Shown here: piece by piece, positions 8,172 through 17,483 of the stretch | Numbering within the stretch: position 1 is the stretch's first letter | Layout: the number at the start of each line of letters is the position of its first letter | Source: CAVVEQ01 sp963804865 | GTDB taxonomy: Bacteria; Chloroflexota; Anaerolineae; Anaerolineales; Anaerolineaceae | NCBI GenBank assembly: GCA_963804865.1 | Contig: CAWDSH010000001.1 | Span: forward strand, 1-64,000 | DNA length: 64,000 bases | Reading direction: 5' to 3' | Made by a program: the position numbers and the translations under genes | The notes under the pieces: model-generated | What the model was told of the DNA's origin: nothing | The model's input: the letters and a program-made list of their open reading frames with translations, nothing else | Databases searched by the model: none

Positions 8172-9268
8172 GCTTTAGCCTTCTTTTCTGCTGCCAAATC
8201 AAGAATGGCATTGGCGATCATTTCAGCTGCTTTTGGTTGGGCAAGCGATCGCATGGAACGGCTCATTGCTTGAAGTTTTGTGGGATCCTTGAGCAGCCCA
8301 CTTACTATTTTGACAATGTTTTCTTCAAGTCTGGCGTTTTCGATCATCACTGCCGCTCCATGTTGGACCAGGTAATCTGCATTGACTTTTTGATAACGCC
8401 AGGCATGTGGATAGGGAACTAAAACAGCAGGCAAAGCAAATAATGGAAACTCACCCAGCGTGGATGCGCCGGCCCTTGAGAGGACCAGATCCGCTGCAGC
8501 CAGGGCTTTTCCCATGTCCTCATGGAGATATGAAAATATTTGGTAACTTTTTCGCTGTTCGGCGGAAAGAGAATCGTGAATTGCTTTTACTTCATCCCAA
8601 TCAAGCTTCCCGGTAATGTGGATGATCTGAGTTTCAGCTAACAAGTCAGCAAGATTCCGGGTAATCGCGCGGTTAATGCTTCTGGCACCTTTACTGCCAC
8701 CAAAAACCAGCAAAACGGATCCATCCTTGTTGAGATTGAAGCATTTTCGCGCCGCAGCTTTTGATGTTCGTTTCAAACCGAAACGAGTGGGATAGCCTGT
8801 GGTAATCAGCCTATTCTTCCACGGAAAGAACTTCCTGGAAGAGTCCGAAGTTAATGCGATCTTATCTGAAAAACCTGCAATGTATTTCAATGCCAGGCCG
8901 GGCTCGATATCAGGCACATACAAAAGGGATTGGAGCGCTACACCGGCCATGGCCATAGGCGCAGCTACAAATCCCCCGGTGAAGAACAGGACATCGGGCT
9001 TAAACTCGCGGAGTATCTTTCGGGAAGCAAAATACCCTCTTGCCAGTTGTGATAAATTTCCCGGCAATTGCTTCCAACCTACCCCGTGTAAACCGGCAGC
9101 AGGAATGGTTTGATATGGAATATTCTGGCGTTTCACCAGTTCTTCTTCCATACCACCTTCACTTCCAACCCAAAGAAGCTCTTCCACGCTATCGCCGAGT
9201 TCTTCCAGGACGGATAGAGCGGGATTCACTCCTCCGGCGGTCCCGCCGGCGCATATCAACAACCGCAC
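8168..9268 (-). CDS. murG: MurG, lipid II-forming GlcNAc transferase
   Basis: MurG is the membrane-associated GT28 glycosyltransferase that converts lipid I to lipid II. The N-terminal glycine-rich loop is CAGGTAGGVNPALSVLEEL, and the UDP-sugar-binding half has VFGGSKGARSINRAI and LSRAGASTLGEFPLFALPAV. The loop is usually GGTGGH-x-PAL, and here the histidine position is glycine. The start is GTG at 9268, with GGAGG 8 nt upstream. It begins inside the 3' end of ftsW and overlaps the cvpA-like start by 4 nt. The 366 aa length is typical. Confidence 0.96.
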   Translation of the reverse strand: MRLLICAGGTAGGVNPALSVLEELGDSVEELLWVGSEGGMEEELVKRQNIPYQTIPAAGLHGVGWKQLPGNLSQLARGYFASRKILREFKPDVLFFTGGFVAAPMAMAGVALQSLLYVPDIEPGLALKYIAGFSDKIALTSDSSRKFFPWKNRLITTGYPTRFGLKRTSKAAARKCFNLNKDGSVLLVFGGSKGARSINRAITRNLADLLAETQIIHITGKLDWDEVKAIHDSLSAEQRKSYQIFSYLHEDMGKALAAADLVLSRAGASTLGEFPLFALPAVLVPYPHAWRYQKVNADYLVQHGAAVMIENARLEENIVKIVSGLLKDPTKLQAMSRSMRSLAQPKAAEMIANAILDLAAEKKAKA

Positions 9269-10445
9269 CGTATGTCCTCCCTTCTTCAGCTGCTTTCAAT
9301 TTCTCTGAGGTACGAGATACTCCCAACAAAATACCTACCCCGGTCATGGCTGTAATCAAGCTTGATCCACCGGCGCTTACCAGAGGTAAAGCATTACCGG
9401 CAAAAGGCATCATATTTACCATGGCCAGCATGTTGATCATGGCCTCAATAAAAATCCAGATGGAAATACCACCTGCAAGCATTTTTCCAAACAAGTCGGG
9501 TGCTTTTTCTGAAATCATCAATCCACGCCAAAGGATGACCAGATATAGGCCAATAAGAACGATGCAGCCCAATATCCCTGTTTCTTCAGCAATAACAGCA
9601 AAAATGCTATCCAACGGTGCGACAGGCAGACCGGTAAATTTGACACTGGATTGACCGATGCCAACACCGAAGAAGCCTCCATGAATGATTGCTTCAAAGG
9701 AACGGATCACTTGATCGGTTGCTTGTTGGGGGTCCCGGATACCTTGTAAATACCCTTCCAATCTGATCCTGCCAGCTGGATAGATTTGGATTGCAATCCA
9801 AACCGTGATGATAGCAATGATCATGATCAGAACAATCTGACGGATCTCACCTCCAGCCAGGTAAAACATAATGCCGCTCATCAAGACAACCGTGAAGGCA
9901 GCGCTTAAATCAGGCTGCAGGATAATCAAGCCTGCCATGATGCCGACGATACCGGCTAGGGGAAACAATCCAAAGGAAGCATTATTGAGTTTTTCTCTTT
10001 TCGAGAAAAGCCATAGTGAAAGATAAACGACTGTAGCCAGCTTGGCAAATTCCGAGGGTTGCACCGACCCTCCAAATAATGTTCTATTGGCACCCAGACG
10101 AGTTTCACCTACACCCAGTACAACGAGGAGGAGCATAAATAACACGGCAAATGTAGCAAGAATGATAAGAGTCCGATATTTGTGATAATCAATGCTGGAA
10201 ACGGTCACGACGGCAATTATCCCAATCGAGAAAAACAGAACCTGTCTCCAAAACATTGCGTAAGACGAATCATAATAAGTCATCGAAAATTCCCAGCTCG
10301 AGGAATAGACAAAGATCAAGCCCACTGCAGAAAGTGCACATATCGCGCAAAGTAATGGAATATCCACCCCAGGCAGCCATTGGCGTTGGAGACGTCCTGA
10401 CCGAGCTGTAGAAACTTCTGTATTTATCAAAGTAGATTCACCCAT
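9189..10445 (-). CDS. ftsW: Lipid II polymerase FtsW (SEDS family)
   Basis: FtsW is the polytopic SEDS glycosyltransferase that polymerises septal peptidoglycan with FtsI. It begins its membrane region near LLCAICALSAVGLIFVYSSS, shows the SEDS stretch LGANRTLFGGSVQPSEFAKL, and has the large loop with GFFGVGIGQSSVKFTGLPVA. The C-terminal SEDS motif is around PFAGNALPLVSAGGSSLIT. About 10 membrane segments are visible. A basic cytoplasmic tail rich in Arg (MRRRDRRRSESRS) is encoded in the 80 nt shared with murG. The start at 10445 overlaps the murD end by 19 nt. Position next to murD and murG favours FtsW over RodA. Confidence 0.95.
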   Translation of the reverse strand: MGESTLINTEVSTARSGRLQRQWLPGVDIPLLCAICALSAVGLIFVYSSSWEFSMTYYDSSYAMFWRQVLFFSIGIIAVVTVSSIDYHKYRTLIILATFAVLFMLLLVVLGVGETRLGANRTLFGGSVQPSEFAKLATVVYLSLWLFSKREKLNNASFGLFPLAGIVGIMAGLIILQPDLSAAFTVVLMSGIMFYLAGGEIRQIVLIMIIAIITVWIAIQIYPAGRIRLEGYLQGIRDPQQATDQVIRSFEAIIHGGFFGVGIGQSSVKFTGLPVAPLDSIFAVIAEETGILGCIVLIGLYLVILWRGLMISEKAPDLFGKMLAGGISIWIFIEAMINMLAMVNMMPFAGNALPLVSAGGSSLITAMTGVGILLGVSRTSEKLKAAEEGRTYGAVVDMRRRDRRRSESRSIRPGRTRR

Positions 10446-11806
10446 TCCTGGAATTGCTCCCCGCGTTCCTCAAAATCTCTAAATTCATCAAAACTTGTAC
10501 CTCCAGGAGAAAAAAGAACGATATCACCTGGTTCCGCTATCTCTGAAGCTGCCAAAACTGCATCTTTCATCTTCTCGCATTGCATTATGGTGTAGGGTCG
10601 TTTTCCTGCCTGCACTGGTTCGAGGGAGGCATAAATTTTTTCCCGCGCTTCACCGAATAACACAACATGGTCTACGCGTTCATGGATCAAATGAGCCAAT
10701 TTCTGCCAGGGTAGGTTCTTATCCCTGCCACCCAACAAGACAATGAGGGGCTCAGAAAACGAATGGATAGCTGCTATTGTTCTTTCAGGGGCAGTTGCAA
10801 TCGAATCGTTATACCAACTGCTTCCTTGCCAATCCCGTACAAATTCCAAACGATGCGATACTCCGGAGAAATCATTTATGCCCTTTTGGATTGACTCCAA
10901 GTGATATCCTGCCGCATAAGCGATCGCGCATGCAGCCAGGACATTCATCAAGTTGTGACGTCCCCGAAGGAGTACTTGGTCTTCAGAAAAGAGAGAGATC
11001 TCTTTACCGTTATCGAAGATTTTTATTATTTGATCACCGATAAATGAGCCAATACCGGAATCAGGTTTTTTGATACCGAAAGTGATTAATTGTCCCTTGA
11101 CCATTGCTCGAAGCTCCCAGGCTCCAGGATCTTCCCTGTTTAAAACGGCTATGTCGTCCCGGCCTTGAAACTTCAGGATGTTACTCTTTGCTGCTGTATA
11201 TACTTTTAAAGTACCATGTCGATCGAGGTGATTGGGAGTGATATTTAGTACTGCACTGATCCTTGGTGAAATGCTCATTAATTCCAATTGGAAGCTGGAT
11301 AATTCAAGAATCACGTCATCATCGACTTTGATCTCATCCAGGTTCTCAACCAGCGGGAGCCCGATATTCCCACCAATCCACGCTTTCCGAGGTGGTTTCA
11401 TTTCTTCAGTTGCCATGTTTCCCAACAGCGTGGTTGTGGTAGTCTTCCCGGCAGAACCAGTGATCCCGATGACACGTGCATTAACCGATTGCATGAAAAT
11501 TTGCGAATCATTTGTGAGCGGTATATTTTTATTCTTTGCAGCCGTGATTAAAGGCAGGTCAAGCGAGATACCTCCTGAGATGGATAAAAGATTAGCTGCT
11601 TCAAGAAGTTCAAGCGGGTGACCGCCGAATACGCAATCCACTCCTATGGATTTCATTTCAGTTGCAATGCTCGAAAAACTCTCTGCCGGTTGTTTATCGT
11701 TCAAAATCACCTTCGCGCCTTGATTGGAAAGGTAACGAGCCAGTGCCAGCCCCTGACGGGCAGCACCAATTATCAAAACTCTTTTACCTTTCCAATTCGG
11801 TTTCAT
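10427..11806 (-). CDS. murD: UDP-N-acetylmuramoylalanine--D-glutamate ligase MurD
   Basis: MurD adds D-glutamate to UDP-MurNAc-L-Ala using ATP. It has the N-terminal Rossmann region RVLIIGAARQGLALARYL, the Mur-ligase P-loop GITGSAGKTTTT (residues about 114-125), the motif LNITPNHLDRHG and the C-terminal stretch GGRDKNLPWQKLA. The start at 11806 lies just after the mraY TGA. An ATG at 11830 would add 8 residues and overlap mraY, and is less likely. It is 459 aa, typical of the family. The end overlaps ftsW by 19 nt, consistent with one operon. Confidence 0.97.
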   Translation of the reverse strand: MKPNWKGKRVLIIGAARQGLALARYLSNQGAKVILNDKQPAESFSSIATEMKSIGVDCVFGGHPLELLEAANLLSISGGISLDLPLITAAKNKNIPLTNDSQIFMQSVNARVIGITGSAGKTTTTTLLGNMATEEMKPPRKAWIGGNIGLPLVENLDEIKVDDDVILELSSFQLELMSISPRISAVLNITPNHLDRHGTLKVYTAAKSNILKFQGRDDIAVLNREDPGAWELRAMVKGQLITFGIKKPDSGIGSFIGDQIIKIFDNGKEISLFSEDQVLLRGRHNLMNVLAACAIAYAAGYHLESIQKGINDFSGVSHRLEFVRDWQGSSWYNDSIATAPERTIAAIHSFSEPLIVLLGGRDKNLPWQKLAHLIHERVDHVVLFGEAREKIYASLEPVQAGKRPYTIMQCEKMKDAVLAASEIAEPGDIVLFSPGGTSFDEFRDFEERGEQFQEWVNLL

Positions 11807-11807
11807 T

Positions 11808-12800
11808 TCACACGACCGCCAAAGCCACACCCAGCATGGCTGCCAGGAGGCTTATCAACCAAAATCTTTGAACTACCTGCGTTTCACTCCAACCCAAAAG
11901 TTCGAAATGGAGATGGACGGGAGCCATCTTGAACAACCTGCGACCTTTTGTAGCTTTGAAAAATAGAATCTGAAGGATCACACTCAACCCTTCGCTTACC
12001 GGGATGAAAGCTATCAAAGGCAGCAGCAACCACTGACCTGTCATTAACGCAACAACACCGAGAGTGGCACCTAGCGATAACGAACCGGTATCGCCCATGA
12101 TGAGCTCAGCGGGATGAACATTGAACCAGAGGAACCCAAATATCGCACCTACCAGGGTGAAGCAAAAACGACCAAGAAAAATTTGACCCTGTAGAAGTGC
12201 AATACCGCCATAAGCCGCGAAAGCAGTAGCCAGGATCAAACCTGCCAGACCATCCAATCCATCTGTAAAATTGGCGCAATTTGAAGCACCAACGATGATG
12301 AAGGCCGCAACAGGGATGTACCAGACCCCCAGGTTGAATACATCATCCACGCCAGGCCAGAACATTTGTGGAACGCGAAAAAGGTATTTCAGAGCAAATG
12401 CAACGCCCAATCCAAGAATTACCTGGATCAGGAATTTTGTACGGGCGCGCATCCCCAGCCCTTTTCGCTGACCTCGAATTCCTTCCCAATCGTCCACCGC
12501 TCCTAATACCGCGTAAGAGATCATCACCCCGACAGGCAGTAATACGGATCTGCCAAGATAATTGAATCCCAAGAGGGATGCAGCATTGAGAAGAAGGGTC
12601 ATCATAACAACCGGGAGGATAATCATCACGCCACCCATCGTCGGGGTTCCCATTTTCACCACGTGGCTGGCGGGTTCCTCAACGCGGATTAGTTTCCCTA
12701 CCTTGAAATGCCTGAGCAGACGGATTAATGGTCCGCCCCAAATAACGGCAAGCATGAAACTTAAACCACTTAAAGCAATTGCGAGGGGAGTTTCTCTCAT
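11808..12800 (-). CDS. mraY: Phospho-MurNAc-pentapeptide transferase MraY
   Basis: MraY is the polytopic membrane enzyme that transfers phospho-MurNAc-pentapeptide to undecaprenyl phosphate, forming lipid I. Family motifs are present: KMGTPTMGGVMI (residues about 49-60), the acidic pair DDWEG at 103-107, and NFTDGLDGLAG at about 177-187 with its catalytic aspartates. About ten hydrophobic segments are visible in 330 aa. GGAGG lies 7 nt before the ATG. The start overlaps the murF stop by 4 nt. Confidence 0.97.
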   Translation of the reverse strand: MRETPLAIALSGLSFMLAVIWGGPLIRLLRHFKVGKLIRVEEPASHVVKMGTPTMGGVMIILPVVMMTLLLNAASLLGFNYLGRSVLLPVGVMISYAVLGAVDDWEGIRGQRKGLGMRARTKFLIQVILGLGVAFALKYLFRVPQMFWPGVDDVFNLGVWYIPVAAFIIVGASNCANFTDGLDGLAGLILATAFAAYGGIALLQGQIFLGRFCFTLVGAIFGFLWFNVHPAELIMGDTGSLSLGATLGVVALMTGQWLLLPLIAFIPVSEGLSVILQILFFKATKGRRLFKMAPVHLHFELLGWSETQVVQRFWLISLLAAMLGVALAVV

Positions 12801-14215
12801 TCTTCCACCTCCAAGGCAGTGACGATTCGGTCCATGCGCAAACCATGCGATCCTTTTACTAAAACAACATCTCCCTTTTCAAGCGTCTTCACAAGCACAT
12901 CAATGGCTTGTTGAGCTTCAGGAAACCACAGGATCCGATCGGAGGGCATACCAGCTTTTTTCGCAGCTTCCACCATCATTTGGCTACGCTCGCCAATGGC
13001 GATCAGTTTTGAGGCAACTTCAGCAGCACGTGCACCAGCCATTTCGTGACCTTGTTTTTCATAAGGTCCCAATTCAAGCATATCGCCGAGTACAGCTATC
13101 TTCTTACCTTCCAATTCGTCCAGGAGATTTAGGGCAGCTAGAGTGGATTCCGGAGATGCATTATATGTATCGTCAAGAATAAGCGCTCCAGATTCTGTGT
13201 GCACGGCGACGAGGCGAAGCTGGGCGTGTCCTTCCTGTAATCCAAGAATGATCTCTGCCCAGGGAAGTCCTTCCGCAATTCCAACAGCTGCTGCCCGTAA
13301 AGCTGTATGAACGGAATGCTGACCAATTAGGGGAACTTTTATATGAAGCAATTCTGTCTTATAGTGCATTTGGAATCGGATTCCCTGAAGCCCCAATCCT
13401 TCAATCTGATCCGCCCAAATATCCGCATTCTGATCAAGACCATAAAAAATTACTCTCGCTTTAGTTAGCTCAGCCATTGGACGCACCCAGGGATCGTCGT
13501 AATTTAAAATGGCTATTCCTTCCGGCGCGGAGGGAAGTGATTGGATCAATTCGGCTTTACCGCGAGCAATCTGTGCCTGCGATCCAGCCCTTTCTGCGTG
13601 GACTGTACCAATATTGGTGATCACGCCGACCTGAGGTGATGCAAGTTCACACAAGAAGGCTATTTCACCGGGGACATAAAAACCCATTTCAAGTACCGCG
13701 CGCTGATAGCCCGGACCCATCCTTAATAAAGTAAGGGGGAGGCCGATTTCATTATTTAAATTTCCGGGATTCTTTAATGTCCTGTAATGTTGGGACAGGA
13801 CTTCCGTAATGAGTTCTTTAGTGGTTGATTTTCCAACCGAGCCGGTGATCCCGATCACTCGAATGTCCTGTTTGGACCGCCAGAACCCCGCAATTTTTTG
13901 AAGCGCGTCCAAACTATCGTCCACCCGCAAACAATAGGGCGGTTCCAAGGGAATGGATATTTTTGTCCCTGACTTCCTCAAATCAATTTGCTTGAAATCC
14001 TTGGAAACATCATTTTGGATAATCGCGATATTTGCACCACGGGAGAATGCATCCCGAATAAAATCATGCCCATCCTGATTTTCCCCAGGTAAAGCCACAA
14101 ATAATCCCCCGGGGATGACCTGGCGTGAATCCACGGCCGCTTCACTAATCACCAATGAAGGTGATTGAGGGCGAACTCCAGTCAAAGCTTCGAGAATATC
14201 CAGTAAATTGAGCAC
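12797..14215 (-). CDS. murF: UDP-MurNAc-tripeptide--D-Ala-D-Ala ligase MurF
   Basis: MurF adds the D-Ala-D-Ala dipeptide made by Ddl, completing the soluble wall precursor. The N-terminal domain has VDSRQVIPGGLFVALPGEN, the P-loop is GITGSVGKSTTKELI (from about residue 122), and the later motifs LILDDTYNASPESTLAAL and VLGDMLELGPYE are typical of MurF. At 472 aa it is full length. The start is a GTG at 14215 with AGGATC a few bases upstream, and only 8 nt separate it from ftsI. Confidence 0.96.
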   Translation of the reverse strand: MLNLLDILEALTGVRPQSPSLVISEAAVDSRQVIPGGLFVALPGENQDGHDFIRDAFSRGANIAIIQNDVSKDFKQIDLRKSGTKISIPLEPPYCLRVDDSLDALQKIAGFWRSKQDIRVIGITGSVGKSTTKELITEVLSQHYRTLKNPGNLNNEIGLPLTLLRMGPGYQRAVLEMGFYVPGEIAFLCELASPQVGVITNIGTVHAERAGSQAQIARGKAELIQSLPSAPEGIAILNYDDPWVRPMAELTKARVIFYGLDQNADIWADQIEGLGLQGIRFQMHYKTELLHIKVPLIGQHSVHTALRAAAVGIAEGLPWAEIILGLQEGHAQLRLVAVHTESGALILDDTYNASPESTLAALNLLDELEGKKIAVLGDMLELGPYEKQGHEMAGARAAEVASKLIAIGERSQMMVEAAKKAGMPSDRILWFPEAQQAIDVLVKTLEKGDVVLVKGSHGLRMDRIVTALEVEE

Positions 14216-14223
14216 AAATGATC

Positions 14224-16005
14224 CTATTGAGTTTGATTTACCAATTCCTGCCTGAATTCTTCTGTAGGGATATCCATCAATACAACGACTTCTCTAACGA
14301 CATCCCTGAATAAAGGGGCTGCCACTACCGAACCCCAGATCGATGAGGTCGGTTTTTCCAACCAGACATAAACTATGAATTTTGGATCATCCACGGGACC
14401 CCAACCGATAAATGATGCATTCGTCCGATTCATCGTGTAACCGTAAGGTGTTGGAATTTCAGCAGTTCCGGTCTTGCCAGCCAACCGGTATCCATCAACC
14501 AACGCTTTTGATGATTCAACTTCCAAGGATTGAGCCAGCATGTCAGTGATGGTGTGTGCAGTTTCAGCTTTGATGGGAGAGCCAATTACTTGCGGATTGA
14601 CGTCGTATTGAACGCCATCTTTGATGATAGAGCGAACAATGTGCGGAGCTACCATCTTTCCATCATTTGCAAGGGCTGAAACCGACATGACGAATTGGAT
14701 CGGGGCAAGCGCTACACCTTGACCAAATGACATTGTTGCCATGGTCGAACGTGACCAACCCGGATCACCTTGGATACGCATTGGCAGGTAGGCTTCGCCA
14801 GCCAAATCAATATTTGAAGGTCGTCCAATATGAAATGCATTCATATATTCTTCAAAATTTGTTGGTCCAAGCTGCAATGCAATCCAGGCTAGACAAACAT
14901 TCAAAGAATGCTGCATACACCCAATCATTGTCTGCGGGCCATAAGCTTGATCGTCCCAGTTGTATATCTCATAACCGTCAACATTCAATACGCCGGTATC
15001 CAGAAAAGGGGTATCTGCTTTGATAATTCCTTTATCGAGGGCTGAGGCCATTGTGAGAACTTTAAAAACCGAACCTGGTTCGTAAACGGTTCCAACGGCG
15101 GTGTTAAACCGGGTAGGTTCCTCGAAAATCTGGCTTGATGTCCAATATTCATTTAGATTGACCCTCGGGGATGTTGCCATTGCGAGGATTTCACCAGTTT
15201 CAGGGTCTTCAACAATTACTGTTCCTGAAACCGCGCCATTCTTTTCAACAGCTGCGTCAAGGATATCTTCTACCGTCGATTGGATCTCTCGGTCAATCGT
15301 CAATACAAGGCTGGCAGCCGGGTTGGCTGAAGGCAGTTCATCCAACAAATAAGGATTCCGGGAAACCGTAACTTGAATGGGTTGGCCGGTCAGCAGATCA
15401 TCATATTGACCTTCGACACCATAATACCCGTGCGCATTATCGCCTTCTTTAAATGGATAGAAGCCTATGACATTCGCGGCGAGATCGTATTCCGGATAAG
15501 CACGAACCAGATGCGAGGAATAGATCAATCCGCGTAAACTGGGTGGATTTTCCTCTTCGCTTTCAGAGCTGACAGAGGAGAATTCAGCTTGTAGATTTCG
15601 AAACTTAGAAACGTATGCACCTCGGGTATAATCGATCAATTTTACATACGTCAACCCCTTGCGGTTCGCGTTGTCGATTTTTCCATAGATAGCCCGCGGA
15701 TCAATTTTTAAAATGCTTGAGAAGGACTCGGCGATTGTCCGGATGTTGTAAGACGTGGTTAGATCGAGACCGATTTCATAAAGGGCCATATTCCCTGCCA
15801 GGAGGTGCCCTGAGCGGTCATAAATACTGCCTCTTTCCGGGTAAATGGTCTTAACTTCATTTCCATATCGTTGATCTGCCCATTCACTTAATTCCTTATG
15901 GGCAGAGCTGGTCTGTATATTGACCATTTGAGCGATAATGACCGCACTGACCAAAGATAAAAGCAGGCCAATAAGAAATGTGCGAGAAAAATGAGGAAAT
16001 TTCAT
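14224..16005 (-). CDS. ftsI: Septal penicillin-binding protein 2B/FtsI (class B PBP)
   Basis: This is the class B penicillin-binding protein (D,D-transpeptidase) that cross-links septal peptidoglycan with FtsW. One N-terminal membrane anchor lies at residues 10-30, and the pedestal dimerisation motif PERGSIYDRSGHLLA follows at about 56-70. The catalytic motifs are complete: SVFK with Ser312 and Lys315, SLN at 367-369, and KTG at 511-513. The 593 aa length is typical and no PASTA repeats are present. It lies between the ftsL-like gene and murF. Confusion with other class B PBPs is possible, but the location favours the divisome enzyme. Confidence 0.95.
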   Translation of the reverse strand: MKFPHFSRTFLIGLLLSLVSAVIIAQMVNIQTSSAHKELSEWADQRYGNEVKTIYPERGSIYDRSGHLLAGNMALYEIGLDLTTSYNIRTIAESFSSILKIDPRAIYGKIDNANRKGLTYVKLIDYTRGAYVSKFRNLQAEFSSVSSESEEENPPSLRGLIYSSHLVRAYPEYDLAANVIGFYPFKEGDNAHGYYGVEGQYDDLLTGQPIQVTVSRNPYLLDELPSANPAASLVLTIDREIQSTVEDILDAAVEKNGAVSGTVIVEDPETGEILAMATSPRVNLNEYWTSSQIFEEPTRFNTAVGTVYEPGSVFKVLTMASALDKGIIKADTPFLDTGVLNVDGYEIYNWDDQAYGPQTMIGCMQHSLNVCLAWIALQLGPTNFEEYMNAFHIGRPSNIDLAGEAYLPMRIQGDPGWSRSTMATMSFGQGVALAPIQFVMSVSALANDGKMVAPHIVRSIIKDGVQYDVNPQVIGSPIKAETAHTITDMLAQSLEVESSKALVDGYRLAGKTGTAEIPTPYGYTMNRTNASFIGWGPVDDPKFIVYVWLEKPTSSIWGSVVAAPLFRDVVREVVVLMDIPTEEFRQELVNQTQ

Positions 16006-16009
16006 GGCA

Positions 16010-16477
16010 TTATCTCGATGTTGTTCCGCTAACCATGGATAATCCTTGGAACATCCAGTCCCAGAGAGATTGTGTGTAGGCTGGCTTTATCATGGGCTCA
16101 GGAAGTAAACTATCTCCTGGTTTTCCTGCCAATATGGCCGTTGGTTTCCCGGTATAACCGGGAACAACCACGTAGATCACATCAGAGGGGGATACCCGTT
16201 TGTATCCAAGCTCATAGGCTCGTTCCTGCATCTTTGAAACAGATGTGTAATAAGCTATGTTCACTTCCAAGCTGGCGATGCTTTGACGAAGATTTTCAGC
16301 TTGATCTTGCATCGATCGCAATTCCAGCCCGGCGGTAGCCGTTTGACCATTAATACCCAGGAACAAGCCCGCAACCATGACCAGGCAAACAAGAACTAGC
16401 AAGAAAAGTCCTACCCCCTGAAGCTGGGTTCTCCAGGGTGCTTGCTGGTAAGCATGAATAATTCGGTTGGTCACCAT
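16010..16477 (-). CDS. FtsL/septum-formation-initiator-like protein
   Basis: A 155-aa bitopic protein in the position where ftsL lies in dcw clusters, between rsmH and ftsI. One membrane segment (about residues 22-43) is followed by a heptad-like stretch (about 50-85, LRSMQDQAENLRQSIASLEV), the topology of FtsL/DivIC proteins. The motif ERAYELGYKRVSPSDVIYV resembles the segment after the coiled coil in such proteins. FtsL sequences are poorly conserved, so the call rests on topology and position. The gene ends 4 nt before the ftsI start. Confidence 0.75.
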   Translation of the reverse strand: MVTNRIIHAYQQAPWRTQLQGVGLFLLVLVCLVMVAGLFLGINGQTATAGLELRSMQDQAENLRQSIASLEVNIAYYTSVSKMQERAYELGYKRVSPSDVIYVVVPGYTGKPTAILAGKPGDSLLPEPMIKPAYTQSLWDWMFQGLSMVSGTTSR

Positions 16478-16524
16478 TGCTTTACCTGTTTTTCATTTAG
16501 TTAATTCATTCTTCATTGCAAAGG

Positions 16525-17481
16525 TCATGCCAAGAGAACTCTCTCAGCAACTCGCAAATGGGCGCTGCGCGCACGTGGATTTTGGCTGATTTCCTGGGAA
16601 CCGGCAGTGATTGGATGCCTGGTGATTTCGCGCAAGGTGGCGTGATGGTCACAGGTACATATTGGTTGATTTGGAGGGCAGATGCAATCTCTGCTTTCCC
16701 CCCGGAAGTATTGTTTCACCATCCGGTCTTCGAGGGAATGGAAGGTGATGATCGCCAGGCGTGCAGATGGTTTTAAAATGCTGACGGCCTTGGGCAATAC
16801 TTCCTCCAACGCTGCAAGTTCCTGATTAACCGCAATCCTGAGTGCCTGGAAGGTCCGCGTTGCGGGGTGAATCCTGCCATTTCGGGTTCCACTAGCATTT
16901 TCTATCACCTCCGCAAGCTCATTGGTCGTCTTTAGGGGTCTGGCGTGCACGATAGCTCTTGCTATTCGCCTGGAATTTCTTTCTTCTCCATATCTCCAAA
17001 TAATATCTGCCAGATCTTTTTCCAAAGTGTTATTGACCAGATCCGCTGCCGTGGCGGGAAGCGAGGGGTCAAATCGCATATCGAGGGGAGCATCGTATTT
17101 AAACGAAAACCCCCGCTCGGGGGTATCCAATTGCATTGATGAAACCCCCAAATCCAACAATATCCCATCCACTTTTTCCCAACCCATTTTCTGGACCGTT
17201 TCAATTATCTGGGTATAGGAAGCATGGACCAGCACGGCGCGATCACCGAATTTCTTCAACGTTTCCTTCGCAATGGTCAATGCCTGGGGATCTTTATCCA
17301 GGCCAAGCAGCCTTCCCTGCGGTGTTGAGTGTTGAAGAATTCCAGATGCATGACCTCCGGCGCCTACAGTTGCGTCCACATAGTTTCCTGGGCTTTGTGG
17401 ACGTAATGCGAGTATGGTTTCATTGTAAAGTACAGGCAGATGGGCGATTGCCGACGGACTGCCCGATTTCATCATCCCCAT
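16525..17481 (-). CDS. rsmH: 16S rRNA (cytosine1402-N4)-methyltransferase RsmH (MraW)
   Basis: RsmH methylates N4 of C1402 in the ribosomal P site using S-adenosylmethionine. The SAM motif YVDATVGAGGHASGIL, the acidic motif LGLDKDPQAL and the family motif LDLGVSSMQLD are visible, as is the C-terminal stretch ITFHSLEDRMVKQYF. I start at the ATG at 17481, 2 nt after the mraZ stop. ATGs at 17475 and 17472 are alternatives, with AAGGATGGGG serving as ribosome-binding site. An upstream extension into mraZ is unlikely. Length is about 318 aa. Confidence 0.96.
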   Translation of the reverse strand: MGMMKSGSPSAIAHLPVLYNETILALRPQSPGNYVDATVGAGGHASGILQHSTPQGRLLGLDKDPQALTIAKETLKKFGDRAVLVHASYTQIIETVQKMGWEKVDGILLDLGVSSMQLDTPERGFSFKYDAPLDMRFDPSLPATAADLVNNTLEKDLADIIWRYGEERNSRRIARAIVHARPLKTTNELAEVIENASGTRNGRIHPATRTFQALRIAVNQELAALEEVLPKAVSILKPSARLAIITFHSLEDRMVKQYFRGESRDCICPPNQPICTCDHHATLREITRHPITAGSQEISQNPRARSAHLRVAERVLLA

Positions 17482-17483
17482 CC

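Noticed and set aside
8014..8211. Extra minus-strand frame overlapping the cvpA-like gene
   Set aside because: It overlaps murG and the well-supported cvpA N-terminus and has no recognisable features.
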